NCBI GenBank assembly: GCA_025463285.1
Contig: JAOBWI010000003.1
Coordinates: 66,720 to 130,719, forward strand
Origin: Acidimicrobiaceae bacterium
GTDB taxonomy: Bacteria > Actinomycetota > Acidimicrobiia > Acidimicrobiales > RAAP-2
DNA length: 64,000 nt
Reading direction: 5' to 3'
The notes below the pieces were generated by a model, which was given only the letters and a program-made list of their open reading frames with translations, had not been told where the DNA came from and did no database searches. The position numbers and the translations under genes were made by a program. This document shows, one piece after another, positions 44,626 through 53,271 of the stretch. Every line of letters begins with the position of its first letter. The stretch's first letter is position 1.

Positions 44626-44955
44626 CTAGATCTGTCGGTAGCGCGGCACGTAACCGCCCGTACCAAGCAGTGAGGAGTCCTCGAGGTCAATCGACTCGTC
44701 GAGGCCACCGAGCACCTGGGTTACCCACGGCAGACGGTCGGTCAAAATGCGCGTCACACCTCCCTGGAGGGTGTCGGTGGAGATGGCGCAACTCGAGCAC
44801 GCTCCCCCGAGCTGCACTTCCACCACTCCGGTCTCGACGTCGCAGCGCACCAAGACCAAATCCCCGCCGTCGGCTTGCACCGACGGACGCATGAGATCGA
44901 TCAGCGCGTTCAACGCGGAGAGCCGGCTCGATCGCTCCTGATCCGTGAGTTCCAT
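44626..44955 (-). CDS. NifU-like iron-sulfur scaffold domain protein
   Basis: ATG 44955 gives 109 residues; the longer track frame adds an unlikely leader. 'LNALIDLMRPSVQADGGDLVLVRCDVETGVVEVQLGGACSSCAISTDTLQGGV' is the NifU C-terminal domain with its CxxC (CSSC) iron-sulfur ligand pair. Such proteins carry or deliver Fe-S clusters. It faces the P450 gene, whose ferredoxin partner is not in this window. Confidence 0.9.
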   Translation of the reverse strand: MELTDQERSSRLSALNALIDLMRPSVQADGGDLVLVRCDVETGVVEVQLGGACSSCAISTDTLQGGVTRILTDRLPWVTQVLGGLDESIDLEDSSLLGTGGYVPRYRQI

Positions 44956-45019
44956 GTGGCCAGTCTGCCGTGAAAATGTGGGGCCGTGCCCGCGCCAGCG
45001 CAATTACTACTATGAGCAG

Positions 45020-46288
45020 GTGACTGAGCCCACCTCCGCTTTGAGTGTCCGCGATATCGACGTGTCGTCCACGGATTTTTGGCGACGACCGTGGAAAGAG
45101 AGGGACGAGGCCTTCGCCACACTTCGCCGCGAACAGCCCATCGGTCACTACGAGGAGCCCGTCCTCGAAGGCAGCGAGATCGAGTTTCCCAAGGGAGACG
45201 GTTTCTACGCGCTGACGCGCCACCGCGACGTGGCCGAAGCGACGCGCCATCCCGAAGTCTTTCTCTCGGGCCACGGAACGGTCACGATGTTCGACCTGGC
45301 CCCCGAGATGGTCGAGTACTTCTCGGGCATGATCTCGACCGACAACCCCAAGCACGCTCGACTTCGTCGTATCGTCTCTAACGCCTTTAGCTCGAAGAAT
45401 ATCCAAAGGGTGGAAGAGTCCATCGAGCGCGTCGCCGACGAAGTGATTGAGCGGGCCCGTCGCGAGGGCAGCGGCGACTTCGTGCTGGACATCGCCGCGC
45501 CCTATCCCTTAGAGATCATCTGCACCATGATGGGCGTGCCCAAGAGCGAGTACGCCACCGTTCTTCGCTGCTCGAATACCATCGTCTCCAACGGCGATCC
45601 CGAGTACATCCCGGCGGGCAACGATCCCGTGGTGGCCTTCTTGGAGTCCGCGATGACCTTGACCGGCATCATGGAAGAGCTCGGACGGTTTCGCATTGAT
45701 CAGCCCATCGACGACGTAACCAGCGCACTGGTGAACGCCGAAGTTGAGTCCGAGAAGTTGACGCAACAAGAGTTGGCGTCCTTCTTCGTGCTGCTGGTGA
45801 TCGCGGGGAGCGAAACCACGCGAACGGCCCTGGCGCACGCCCTGCACGCCTTTGGTCAGTTTCCCGACCAGCAACGGCGCCTGGTCGAGGACTTTCCCGC
45901 TCTCGCCAAAACGGCTGCGGACGAGATAGTGCGCTGGGCCTCTCCCGTCACCTTTACCCGACGCACCTTGGCGAGCGACTACACCATCTCGGGCTTCGAC
46001 CTCAAGACTGGCGAGAACGTGGTCATGTTTTATAACTCGGCCAACCGCGACGAAGAGGTCTTCGCCGATCCCTTTTCTTTCGACGTCGGACGTACCCCCA
46101 ACGACCACTTTGGCTTTGGCGCACCGGGCCCGCACTTCTGCCTCGGCGCGCACTTGGCTCGCCGAGAGATCATGGTCATGTGGCGCGAACTGCTCTCGCG
46201 CACGCCGAACATTCGCGCCACCGGCGCACCGTCACAGCTGGCCTCGAACTTCATTAACGGCGTCAAGCGCCTCGACTACAGCTTTTAG
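45020..46288 (+). CDS. Cytochrome P450
   Basis: GTG 45020 ('VTEPTSALSVRDIDVSSTDFW') gives 422 residues, the normal bacterial P450 length. The I-helix oxygen-activation motif is 'VIAGSETTRTALAHAL', the K-helix region is 'AADEIVRWASPVTFTRRTLA', and the haem loop is 'FGFGAPGPHFCLGAHLARRE' with the proximal Cys. Style resembles actinobacterial steroid/terpene P450s of the CYP125/142 neighbourhood, but the substrate is inference. Its stop overlaps the convergent AhpD-like gene by 4 bp. Confidence 0.93.
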   Translation: MTEPTSALSVRDIDVSSTDFWRRPWKERDEAFATLRREQPIGHYEEPVLEGSEIEFPKGDGFYALTRHRDVAEATRHPEVFLSGHGTVTMFDLAPEMVEYFSGMISTDNPKHARLRRIVSNAFSSKNIQRVEESIERVADEVIERARREGSGDFVLDIAAPYPLEIICTMMGVPKSEYATVLRCSNTIVSNGDPEYIPAGNDPVVAFLESAMTLTGIMEELGRFRIDQPIDDVTSALVNAEVESEKLTQQELASFFVLLVIAGSETTRTALAHALHAFGQFPDQQRRLVEDFPALAKTAADEIVRWASPVTFTRRTLASDYTISGFDLKTGENVVMFYNSANRDEEVFADPFSFDVGRTPNDHFGFGAPGPHFCLGAHLARREIMVMWRELLSRTPNIRATGAPSQLASNFINGVKRLDYSF

Positions 46289-46635
46289 GCCTTGCGGGCG
46301 GCCAGCGCTTCGTCAAAAACCCGCAGCGCTCTCGGTCCCCACACGGTACCCGGTCCACCGTTGAGCGCAATGGAGACGCCAATCATTTCAGCGACTTGCT
46401 GGCGGCTCACGTCGGCGCGAACACAGCCGCGCGCGTGGGCCACGATGCAACCGTCGCACTCTCGCGTGATCGCGACGGCCAGTGCGATGAGTTCCTTGGT
46501 GCCCACCGACAACTCGCCGTCGGCCATGGCGGCCGCCGACAGCGCCGCGTACCCTTTCATCACGTCGGGGATGAGTTCGCGAAGTTCGATCGCTGGTTGG
46601 CGAAGCTCTTCACGAATTTGGTTCATGCTGTCCAT
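46285..46635 (-). CDS. Carboxymuconolactone decarboxylase/AhpD-like protein
   Basis: ATG 46635 follows GGAGG, so the 231-residue track ORF is shortened to 116. 'MKGYAALSAAAMADGELSVGTKELIALAVAITRECDGCIVAHARGCVRADVSRQQVAEMIGVSI' is the CMD/AhpD fold with the peroxidatic pattern CxxC...H (CDGCIVAH). Likely a small thiol-based alkylhydroperoxidase or reductase. It is divergent from the carbonic anhydrase gene. Confidence 0.9.
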   Translation of the reverse strand: MDSMNQIREELRQPAIELRELIPDVMKGYAALSAAAMADGELSVGTKELIALAVAITRECDGCIVAHARGCVRADVSRQQVAEMIGVSIALNGGPGTVWGPRALRVFDEALAARKA

Positions 46636-46711
46636 AACTACCTCCGACGACGAGCGTAGCGATTCCCTCGAGGCGTCCGAGGCCCCGACGGCGCTTTCGT
46701 AAGATGACTCG

Positions 46712-47206
46712 ATGACTGTCATTGACGAACTGCTCGCGCACAACCGCCAATATGTCGACCAGCACGGACACCGCGAACTAGCGACCTCGCCCACCCTCCA
46801 TCTGGCCGTCCTCACCTGTATGGACTCGCGTCTCGATCTCTTTGGTGCCCTCGGACTCGACCTCGGCGAAGTACACCTCGTGCGCAACGCCGGCGGTATC
46901 GCCACCGACGACGCGATCCGCTCGCTTCTGCTGAGCCAACGCCTGCTGGGCACCCGGTCGGTGATGGTCATCCACCACACGCGCTGTGGACTTGAGTCCT
47001 TCGACGAAGAGACCTTACAAGAGGACCTGACCGCGACCTTCGGCGTGCGTCCGCCCTTTCGACTGGGCGCCTACCGCGACGTGGACGAGGACGTGCGCTC
47101 CACGGTGAGGGCACTGCGCGAGAGCCCCTTCGTCGACGACGCCGAGATTCGGGGCTTCGTCTTCGATGTGGACGACGGAGAGCTACGCGAGGTCTCCGTT
47201 TCCTAG
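46712..47206 (+). CDS. Beta-class carbonic anhydrase
   Basis: 164 residues. Zinc ligands and active-site dyad are visible: Cys36-x-Asp38-x-Arg40 in 'VLTCMDSRLD' and His89-x-x-Cys92 in 'IHHTRCGLESF', with 'HLVRNAGGIATDDAIRSL' between them. This is the short beta-carbonic anhydrase type common in actinobacteria, interconverting CO2 and bicarbonate. It appears to be a single-gene unit; a small gap and the decayed amidase gene follow. Confidence 0.93.
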   Translation: MTVIDELLAHNRQYVDQHGHRELATSPTLHLAVLTCMDSRLDLFGALGLDLGEVHLVRNAGGIATDDAIRSLLLSQRLLGTRSVMVIHHTRCGLESFDEETLQEDLTATFGVRPPFRLGAYRDVDEDVRSTVRALRESPFVDDAEIRGFVFDVDDGELREVSVS

Positions 47207-47282
47207 GTCCGATGGTGAATCCCAGACCGGTCGCCTCGGCGCCGCGACGGCGTCGTCGTGAGAGGCGTCGGGCTAGCGCCGC

Positions 47283-47982
47283 GAGTTAGGGGCGAGGGTC
47301 GATCGGGGTGAGGACGCCCACGCTGGCTTCGATGGCTTCGGCGGCGTTGAGACAGAGATCTTCGCGAAAGAGGTCGCCAATGACCTGCACGCCGGTCGGC
47401 AGGCCCTTGGCCGTCCCCGTCGGCCCACAGGCCGCGGGCAGGCCCAGCAGGTTCGCGGGGAGCACAAAAAGGAAAACCCTCGATGACCTTCGTGGCCGAC
47501 CCGGCGTCTTGAATGTCGTAACCCAAGGCAAAGGGCGGCTGCGTCCAGGTGGGCCCCACGATGAGCGGGTAGGAGGCAAAGAACTCTCGCCACGCTCGAG
47601 CGATCGTGTAGCGGGTTGCATCAACGCCATCGACTCCGGCGTCGCGTCGGGCAGCTCGAGCATCGTCAGGACCAGGAATCGCTGTCCGCCCTCGCCAATG
47701 ACGAGCTCAAGGGCCAGCACGCCGTCGACCAACATCAACGTCGAGGTTGGACTTAACGGTAGAGGGAACGCCGTGCAGCGCTCCAAGGGGCTCACCGGCC
47801 CGCTGTGCGGCGTCAGCGGCGAGTGCCTCGTCGGGACGAACCACTGCCACCGCGTTCACCTCGGCGTTTACGCGCTCGATACGCGCCAAATGCGCCGCAA
47901 CCACCTCGTGCGATGAGGTCTCCCCGGTTCGAATGAGCCGGGCCAGCGTCGAGGCCGACTCCCGCCACAGCTCTTTGGACAC
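47283..47982 (-). pseudogene. Amidase (GatA-like family) pseudogene, frameshifted and internally deleted
   Basis: The N-terminus is intact from GTG 47982: 'SKELWRESASTLARLIRTGETSSHEVVAAHLARIERVNAEVNAV', then 'GALHGVPSTVKSNLDV'. The catalytic Ser-rich core is missing. Remaining pieces in three frames are 'GQRFLVLTMLELPDATPE', 'ATRYTIARAWREFFASYPLIVGPTWTQPPFALGYDIQDAG', and the end 'PANLLGLPAACGPTGTAKGLPTGVQVIGDLFREDLCLNAAEAIEA'. About 700 bp remain of an expected 1.4 kb, with a deletion near 47735 and at least two frameshifts. Confidence 0.85.
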
Positions 47983-48044
47983 GTTTTACCCCCAGAGCAA
48001 TTGGTCCGGGCACGTCTGTTACGCTCCTCGCGAAGCGCCCCACG

Positions 48045-48890
48045 TCAGCCGAAGCGACCGAGGGTGTAGTCGAGCGTGCGCGAGTCGTCGGGGTTGTTGA
48101 AGATCTTCTCCGTCGTGTCGAACTCGATGAGTTCACCGGCGCGGTCCTCGCCCATCAACAAGAAGGCGCAGTCGTCGGAGATACGGGCGGCCTGTTGCAT
48201 GTTGTGGGTCACGATGACGACGGTGACGCGGCTCTTTAAAGTCTTCATGAGTTCTTCAATGTGCAGGGTGGCGATGGGGTCGAGCGCGGAGGTCGGCTCG
48301 TCCATCAACAGCACTTCGGGATCCAGAGCCAACGCGCGAGCAATGCACAGTCGCTGCTGCTCACCGCCCGAGAGGTTCGAGGCCGCGACTTTCAAGCGGC
48401 TCGACACCGAGTCCCACAGCGCGGCGGAGCGAAGCGAGGCCTCGGCCGACTCGTCTAGGAGCGCCTTCTTCTTGATGCCGTTGAAGCGAAGGCCCGAGAC
48501 GACGTTGTCGTAGATCGACATCGTGGGGAAGGGATTCGGTCGCTGGAAGACCATGCCCACGCGTGTGCGCAGTTCGGTCACCGTCAAGTTGCCACGGTAG
48601 ATGTCGGTGCCCTCGAGCGAGATCTGTCCCGAGACCTTGGCGCCGGGCGTTAAGTCGTGGAGTCGATTGAGGGCGCGCAGCAACGTGGTCTTGCCCGAAC
48701 CCGAAGGCCCGATCAAACTCGTTACGCGATTTTTAGCGACGTCAAAGGTGCAGTCGCGCACCGCCACGCGGCCATGGAACGCAACGGCCACGTTGTTCAG
48801 TTGCATGGCGATGGCTCCGCGCACGGCGGGCGTTACAACTTGGGTGGTCTCGGACTTGATCTCGGTCATGATCTCTATCTCTTGCTCCAT
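48045..48890 (-). CDS. pstB: Phosphate import ATPase PstB
   Basis: 281 residues, with about 25 before the family core 'AMQLNNVAVAFHGRVAVRDCTFDV'; a later ATG (48869) is possible. Walker A 'LIGPSGSGKTTLLRALNRLHD', Q-loop 'MVFQRPNPFPTMSIYDNV', signature 'LSGGEQQRLCIARAL', Walker B 'VLLMDEPTSALDPIA' and H-loop 'IVTHNMQQAARISD' are typical of PstB. It energises phosphate uptake with PstC and PstA. No phoU gene follows; the next gene is the amidase pseudogene. Confidence 0.96.
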   Translation of the reverse strand: MEQEIEIMTEIKSETTQVVTPAVRGAIAMQLNNVAVAFHGRVAVRDCTFDVAKNRVTSLIGPSGSGKTTLLRALNRLHDLTPGAKVSGQISLEGTDIYRGNLTVTELRTRVGMVFQRPNPFPTMSIYDNVVSGLRFNGIKKKALLDESAEASLRSAALWDSVSSRLKVAASNLSGGEQQRLCIARALALDPEVLLMDEPTSALDPIATLHIEELMKTLKSRVTVVIVTHNMQQAARISDDCAFLLMGEDRAGELIEFDTTEKIFNNPDDSRTLDYTLGRFG

Positions 48891-48892
48891 AG

Positions 48893-49828
48893 TTAGTTTC
48901 TAACCTGCTGCTTTCTTGAGGCCCAAATCCGGGCGGTAAGACTCAATAGAAAAACGAAGATGACCAGGACTAACGCGATTCCCCAGACCTGGGCCCGCTG
49001 GCTCGGATATTCGGATTTGGCGTTCTCGAAGATCGCTAGGGGCATCGCCGACACCGGGTCGAAGGGTTGCCACGAGTTGGTGAATCCTCCACCGATCACC
49101 AAGAGCACGGGCGCCGTTTCACCGACGGCGCGCGAAATCGCGAGGATGCAGCCGGTGACGATGCCCGTAATCGATGAGGGAAGAACGACCTTCAAAGAGA
49201 CCTTATGCGACTTCGCACCAAGCGCGAGTCCCGCTTCGCGCAACGAGTTGGGAACATTGCGCACAGCGATCTCGGTGGAGATGATGATGACCGGCAACAT
49301 CAAGACCGCCAGCGCGAACGATCCGGCGATGGAGGAGAAACCAATGTTGAGGTCGTGCACGAGGAACGAGAATGCGAAGAGACCCATCAGAATCGAAGGC
49401 GCACCGGCCATCGTTTGGGACACCACGCGCAGTGACGTGGCCAACTTGGATTCGGTCTCCGCGAGATAGACGCCGACCAAGACGCCGACGGGAATGGCCA
49501 CGATGGAGGCGTAGATGGTGAGAGCGATCGTGCCCACGATGGCGTTGGAGACGCCGCCGGTCGCGTTCGGTGCAATGATCGTCGGCGTCTCAGGCAGGTG
49601 GGTGAAGAAGCTCCAGTCGATCTGCGAAAGTCCTTTGTCGAAGAGCTGGTACAACAGAGCCACCAGGGGAACCGCGGCGACGACGAGCGCCACGCCGCAG
49701 AGCGCCACCATGACGCGAGAGGTCGCCACGCGCCGTCCCCGCATGCGCTCAGAGACCCGACGAATCTCCTCGCGCATACTGTGCTCCGCTTCGACGGGCA
49801 GTTCTTCTAACTCGATCAGATCGCTCAT
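48893..49828 (-). CDS. pstA: Phosphate ABC transporter permease PstA
   Basis: 311 residues with about six membrane helices. The C-terminal EAA loop 'LREAGLALGAKSHKVSLKVVLPSSITGIVTGCILAISRAVGETAPVLLVIG' and the start of the permease core ('IVGTIALTIYASIVAIPVGVLVGVYLAE') identify PstA. The acidic N-terminus ('SDLIELEELPVEAEHS') is cytoplasmic. It overlaps pstC by 4 bp (ATGA) and ends two bases before pstB. Confidence 0.95.
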   Translation of the reverse strand: MSDLIELEELPVEAEHSMREEIRRVSERMRGRRVATSRVMVALCGVALVVAAVPLVALLYQLFDKGLSQIDWSFFTHLPETPTIIAPNATGGVSNAIVGTIALTIYASIVAIPVGVLVGVYLAETESKLATSLRVVSQTMAGAPSILMGLFAFSFLVHDLNIGFSSIAGSFALAVLMLPVIIISTEIAVRNVPNSLREAGLALGAKSHKVSLKVVLPSSITGIVTGCILAISRAVGETAPVLLVIGGGFTNSWQPFDPVSAMPLAIFENAKSEYPSQRAQVWGIALVLVIFVFLLSLTARIWASRKQQVRN

Positions 49829-50808
49829 ACCTTGGCCAAAATCCTTCGCTGACGGTTCACCAGCGCGCGGCTAATAAGTGCCAGACACACGTTCACCAGC
49901 ATCAACAACACGCCGAGCGCCATGAGGGCGGAGATCTCCTTGCCTTGGGACTCACCAAACTCCGTGGCGATCCAGGCCGCAATTGAGGTACCCGGGTAGA
50001 GCAGGTGAAACTGCGCATTCGCCACACTGCCGGCGACGAGGGCGACGGCGACGGTTTCGCCGGTGGCGCGCGCCAGAGCCAAGAAGGTGGCGCCGAGGAG
50101 GCCGATCTTCGCGGTCGGCAACACCACCTGGCGAATCATCTGCCAGCGCGTGGCGCCGAGCGAGAGACTCGCTTCCATGAGGTCTTGGGGGACGACGGCG
50201 ATCACTTCGCGGCTGATGGCGACGAAGGTGGGAAGAATCATGATGCCCAGCACGACCGAGGCGAGCAGCAACGACGTACCGAACTCCTGACCGGGGCTGC
50301 CAAAAATCCCTTTGGCGAAGGGCCAACTGTTGAGCCAGGGATTGACCGTCACTTCCATCCAGGGGGCGATGACCAAAAGACCCCAGAGGCCGTAGACGAC
50401 GCTGGGGATGGCGGCCAGAAGTTCGACCAGGGTGGCTACGACGGTGCGAAACCGACGGGGAATGAAAAAGACGATGGAGATCGCCGTGCCGAGTCCAATG
50501 ATGACGGCGATGACGAGGGCGATGAGCGAGGTCTCGAGCGTGCCGGTGATCATGGCCAAACCGCCGAACGGCCCGTCCGGCGAGACCCAGCCCTTCCCGG
50601 TAAGAAGAGTGAACCCGTGATGCGCCCACGTGGGAAACGAACTCCAGAAGATCGTCCCGACGAAGCCCACGCTGACGGCGGCGAAGAGAATCACCGCCGT
50701 CAGCAGGAGCCAGTGGTACCACGTACGAGAGGTGACGGTGGGCTTGTCGCCCACCATCACCGCTTCGTACTCGAGAAGGCCGGCGTTGGGAATCTGATCG
50801 ACGCTCAC
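49825..50808 (-). CDS. pstC: Phosphate ABC transporter permease PstC
   Basis: 327 residues from a GTG start. Membrane helices begin near residue 30. 'AIPSVVYGLWGLLVIAPWME' and the EAA loop 'LMEASLSLGATRWQMIRQVVLPTAKIGLLGATFLALARATGETVAVALVAG' are diagnostic of PstC. Together with PstA it forms the membrane channel. It follows pstS by 32 bases. Confidence 0.95.
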   Translation of the reverse strand: MSVDQIPNAGLLEYEAVMVGDKPTVTSRTWYHWLLLTAVILFAAVSVGFVGTIFWSSFPTWAHHGFTLLTGKGWVSPDGPFGGLAMITGTLETSLIALVIAVIIGLGTAISIVFFIPRRFRTVVATLVELLAAIPSVVYGLWGLLVIAPWMEVTVNPWLNSWPFAKGIFGSPGQEFGTSLLLASVVLGIMILPTFVAISREVIAVVPQDLMEASLSLGATRWQMIRQVVLPTAKIGLLGATFLALARATGETVAVALVAGSVANAQFHLLYPGTSIAAWIATEFGESQGKEISALMALGVLLMLVNVCLALISRALVNRQRRILAKV

Positions 50809-50840
50809 CCCGGCCTCCTCGTTGCGCTAATTACGTACTA

Positions 50841-52175
50841 CTACGACGACTGGTTGAGGCACACGGTGCCGCTGGCCGTGACGGTCTCGAGCTGCGCTCG
50901 GGCGTAGGCGCGCACGGCCGTCGGTAGGGGAACATACCCTTCGGTCTTGGCCAAGGCGTCCTGGGCGTAGTGCGTCTCCCAGTCGAGGTACTTGACCGAG
51001 GCCTCACAGGTCGCTTCGCTTGACTGGGACTTCGGCACGACAGCCCAGCTGTAGGTGACGAAGGGCCACACGTTGGCACCCGGCTCGTTGGTGATCGCAA
51101 AGTTGTCGGGCGTGACACTCGTACCGGCGGACGCCGCGGCGTTGCCGATGTTGGTCAGGCTGGGCGTAAGCCACTGGCCGTTCTTGTCCTGGAGTTGCGC
51201 CACGTCAATAGCCGCGTTACCGGGGATCAAGATGTAGCTGTACTCGACGTAGCCAATGGAACCGAGCGTGTTGTCGATTCCCTGAGCCATACCCGAGTTG
51301 TTGGCGACACCGTCAATGTTCGTTGCCTTCCAGGCACCGCCGGCGCCTTCCATGACCGCACCACCACTGGGCGCGATGCCCGAGCTACCGGCCTGGTAGA
51401 GCCAGTAGGTGAAGGCTTCCGTTGTGCCGGAACTTGCGTTTCGGTAGAGAACCTTGATGGTGTTCTTGGGCTGGTTGGCCGTAGCGAGAGCGGTTAGCGC
51501 CTTGCCAAGGGTCGAGTTCGCACCACCGTTGGTGGCGACAATCTGAGGGTCCGACCATAGGGTGATCGTGCCGTTGTAGATGTCGGCGACTTCTGCGGCC
51601 GTGAGCTTCAGGTTGTCAAATCCGCCACCGAGGTTGTAGCCGACGACCGCGCCACCGAGCAGATAGGGAACCTGAACGTAGCTCGACTCCGTAACTCCGG
51701 AAGGCAGCGTTCCCGCCGCCGCGTTCATGGGAACGTCAGTGAATCCAATGTTCAGTGAACCATTGGTGATGCCCGTTCGTCCGGAGCCAGAACCACCGGC
51801 GGGGTACGCACTGAAGGACACTTTGCCACCGGCGCTATAGGCCGTGGAACCCGAGGTCGTTGCACCTACGAGCGGTGCGTCAAACGACGAGCCATTAATG
51901 GCGAGCGAAGCGTTCGAGGGGACGACGAGGTCGATGTCACCCGACTTATTCGAACCTTGCAGGCTGTTCGCCACCGGCGGCTTCGGCTTCGGCTTGGTCT
52001 TCGACCAGCCTTTGGGGCAATGGCCTTTGAACTTGGCGGACTTGTCCTTGTTGGCAACCAGTCGATAGCAGGTGACTTTGTGCGCTCTCGCGCCGCTTGC
52101 GGGCAGGACCGCCACCGTAATGAGACCGGTCGCAGCGAGCGAGGCCGCCGCGATCAATCTGAGTGTTTTCTTCAT
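50841..52175 (-). CDS. pstS: Phosphate-binding protein PstS
   Basis: 444 residues. A Sec signal peptide ends near 'PASGARA'; no lipobox Cys is present at the cleavage site. A basic, Pro/Lys-rich linker ('GWSKTKPKPKPP') precedes the binding domain, in which 'INGSSFDAPLV', 'GSGSGRTGITNG', 'IGFTDVPMNA', 'YRNASSGTTEAFTYWLY' and 'IGYVEYSYI' contribute the phosphate-binding loops. An AGGAGGAAAG ribosome-binding site and a PHO box lie upstream, so phosphate starvation should induce it. Confidence 0.94.
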   Translation of the reverse strand: MKKTLRLIAAASLAATGLITVAVLPASGARAHKVTCYRLVANKDKSAKFKGHCPKGWSKTKPKPKPPVANSLQGSNKSGDIDLVVPSNASLAINGSSFDAPLVGATTSGSTAYSAGGKVSFSAYPAGGSGSGRTGITNGSLNIGFTDVPMNAAAGTLPSGVTESSYVQVPYLLGGAVVGYNLGGGFDNLKLTAAEVADIYNGTITLWSDPQIVATNGGANSTLGKALTALATANQPKNTIKVLYRNASSGTTEAFTYWLYQAGSSGIAPSGGAVMEGAGGAWKATNIDGVANNSGMAQGIDNTLGSIGYVEYSYILIPGNAAIDVAQLQDKNGQWLTPSLTNIGNAAASAGTSVTPDNFAITNEPGANVWPFVTYSWAVVPKSQSSEATCEASVKYLDWETHYAQDALAKTEGYVPLPTAVRAYARAQLETVTASGTVCLNQSS

Positions 52176-52253
52176 TCTGAACTTTCCTCCTAAAGAAAGG
52201 GTTTAACAACTGACTCGACGATTCGACGGTCGAATGTTTTGCCAGAAGCAACC

Positions 52254-52304
52254 TAGGAATAGAAGGTAAACAGAAGGTGAATAGGAACTACGTCCTAGGT
52301 GAAA
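52254..52304 (-). promoter_or_regulatory. PHO box upstream of pstS
   Basis: On the minus strand TTTCACC (52298-52304), ATTCACC (52276-52282) and GTTTACC (52265-52271) stand on an exact 11-bp grid, with weaker units at 52287 and 52254. This is the direct-repeat layout bound by actinobacterial PhoP ('GTTCACC' type, 11-bp repeats). It lies about 80-130 bases upstream of the pstS ATG, a suitable place for activation. Confidence 0.75.
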
Positions 52305-52341
52305 TGAAAAAGAAATCGAAGAAGTTCGTAAGAATTAGTGA

Positions 52342-52512
52342 CTAATCACAACAACTGTCGCGCCAGCCACAACCGGCACAACGAAAGTGCGCGTGCTCGG
52401 CGGCGAGCGACGACCCGCAGTGGGGGCACTCTTCGAAGGTGGCCCAACGACTCGAGCAGATCTCACCGACCTCAGAGAGATCTGGTGCAATGGACGGCGT
52501 CTCGAGTGACAT
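52342..52512 (-). CDS. Small zinc-ribbon protein
   Basis: 56 residues from ATG 52512. After an acidic N-terminus the protein has 'ECPHCGSSLAAEHAHFRCAGCGWRDSCCD': two CxxCG knuckles that would bind one zinc, plus a terminal Cys pair. I do not know a named family. It sits alone between pstS and thymidine kinase, with an independent start. A nucleic-acid or protein-binding role is possible but unproven. Confidence 0.65.
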   Translation of the reverse strand: MSLETPSIAPDLSEVGEICSSRWATFEECPHCGSSLAAEHAHFRCAGCGWRDSCCD

Positions 52513-52582
52513 TGCTACATTCTGCACGAGCCGCGGTCACAAATCGGTGCACTAACCCGAAATATTGCGCAATTCACAGCTC

Positions 52583-53191
52583 CTAAGGCTGAAAACCCTC
52601 CGGCTCGGCGCTTAACTGCCCGCGGCGGTAGTGAGTACGGCAGAGAACCTGGTAGTGCACGGCCCCTTCGCTCACGTCGCCGGTCACGAACTGGGAGCCT
52701 TCGCGAGCGACGATTCCCCCCACCACGCGAGCGTTGCAGCGACCTTTCTTCCCGCACCAACACGACGACGTCAGGGGCAGTTCGTGGGCCCAGTCGGCAA
52801 TGGCGAAGAGCCGGGCGGAGGCCGGGAACACGTTGAGAAGAAAGTCCGAGGACAGACCAAAGGCGTGCACGTCGACGTCGTGATCGTCCACCAGTTGCGC
52901 GAGTTCGTCAATCTGCGACACGCTCGCGAACTGGGCCTCGTCAATTACGAGAGTCTTCACGTCACGAGCCAGAAGATTCTCCACATTCAGCTCGAGGCTG
53001 ACGCCCGGAGGAATCGCCTCGGCCGCGGCCTCGATGCCGATGCGGCTGGTCACCATACCCTCGGCACTTCGATCACCGAAGGTCCACAACACCACGTCGC
53101 CACGACCTTCTCGAAGCTGCCAGCAAAGTTGCAGTGCGAGGGTCGATTTGCCGGAGGCCATGGTGCCGTACGTAAAGGTAAGTTCAGCCAT
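52583..53191 (-). CDS. tdk: Thymidine kinase (TK1 type)
   Basis: 202 residues. P-loop 'FTYGTMASGKSTLALQL', 'VLWTFGDRS', the Walker-B-like 'LVIDEAQFASVSQI' with the catalytic Glu/Gln pair, and the lasso region 'LTSSCWCGKKGRCNARVV' with 'LCRTHYRRG' supplying the four zinc Cys. It salvages thymidine to dTMP. A palindrome GAATTTCG-6 nt-CGAAATTC (53235-53256) lies in its upstream region. Confidence 0.93.
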   Translation of the reverse strand: MAELTFTYGTMASGKSTLALQLCWQLREGRGDVVLWTFGDRSAEGMVTSRIGIEAAAEAIPPGVSLELNVENLLARDVKTLVIDEAQFASVSQIDELAQLVDDHDVDVHAFGLSSDFLLNVFPASARLFAIADWAHELPLTSSCWCGKKGRCNARVVGGIVAREGSQFVTGDVSEGAVHYQVLCRTHYRRGQLSAEPEGFQP

Positions 53192-53234
53192 CTTTTCTTC
53201 TTCAGTCGGCCTACGTTAACTCGGACGCCTCGCT

Positions 53235-53256
53235 GAATTTCGTCTTTTCGAAATTC
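53235..53256. promoter_or_regulatory. 8-bp inverted repeat in the tdk upstream region
   Basis: GAATTTCG (53235-53242) and CGAAATTC (53249-53256) are perfect inverted arms with spacer TCTTTT. It is 44 bases upstream of the tdk start and also upstream of the trmO-like pseudogene. It may be an operator; no known regulator site matches. Confidence 0.3.
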
Positions 53257-53271
53257 CCCTCTCGATAGATT

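Noticed and set aside
50005-50907. 300-residue plus-strand ORF rich in Asp/Gly/His
   Set aside because: Antisense shadow of pstC, which has full permease motifs.
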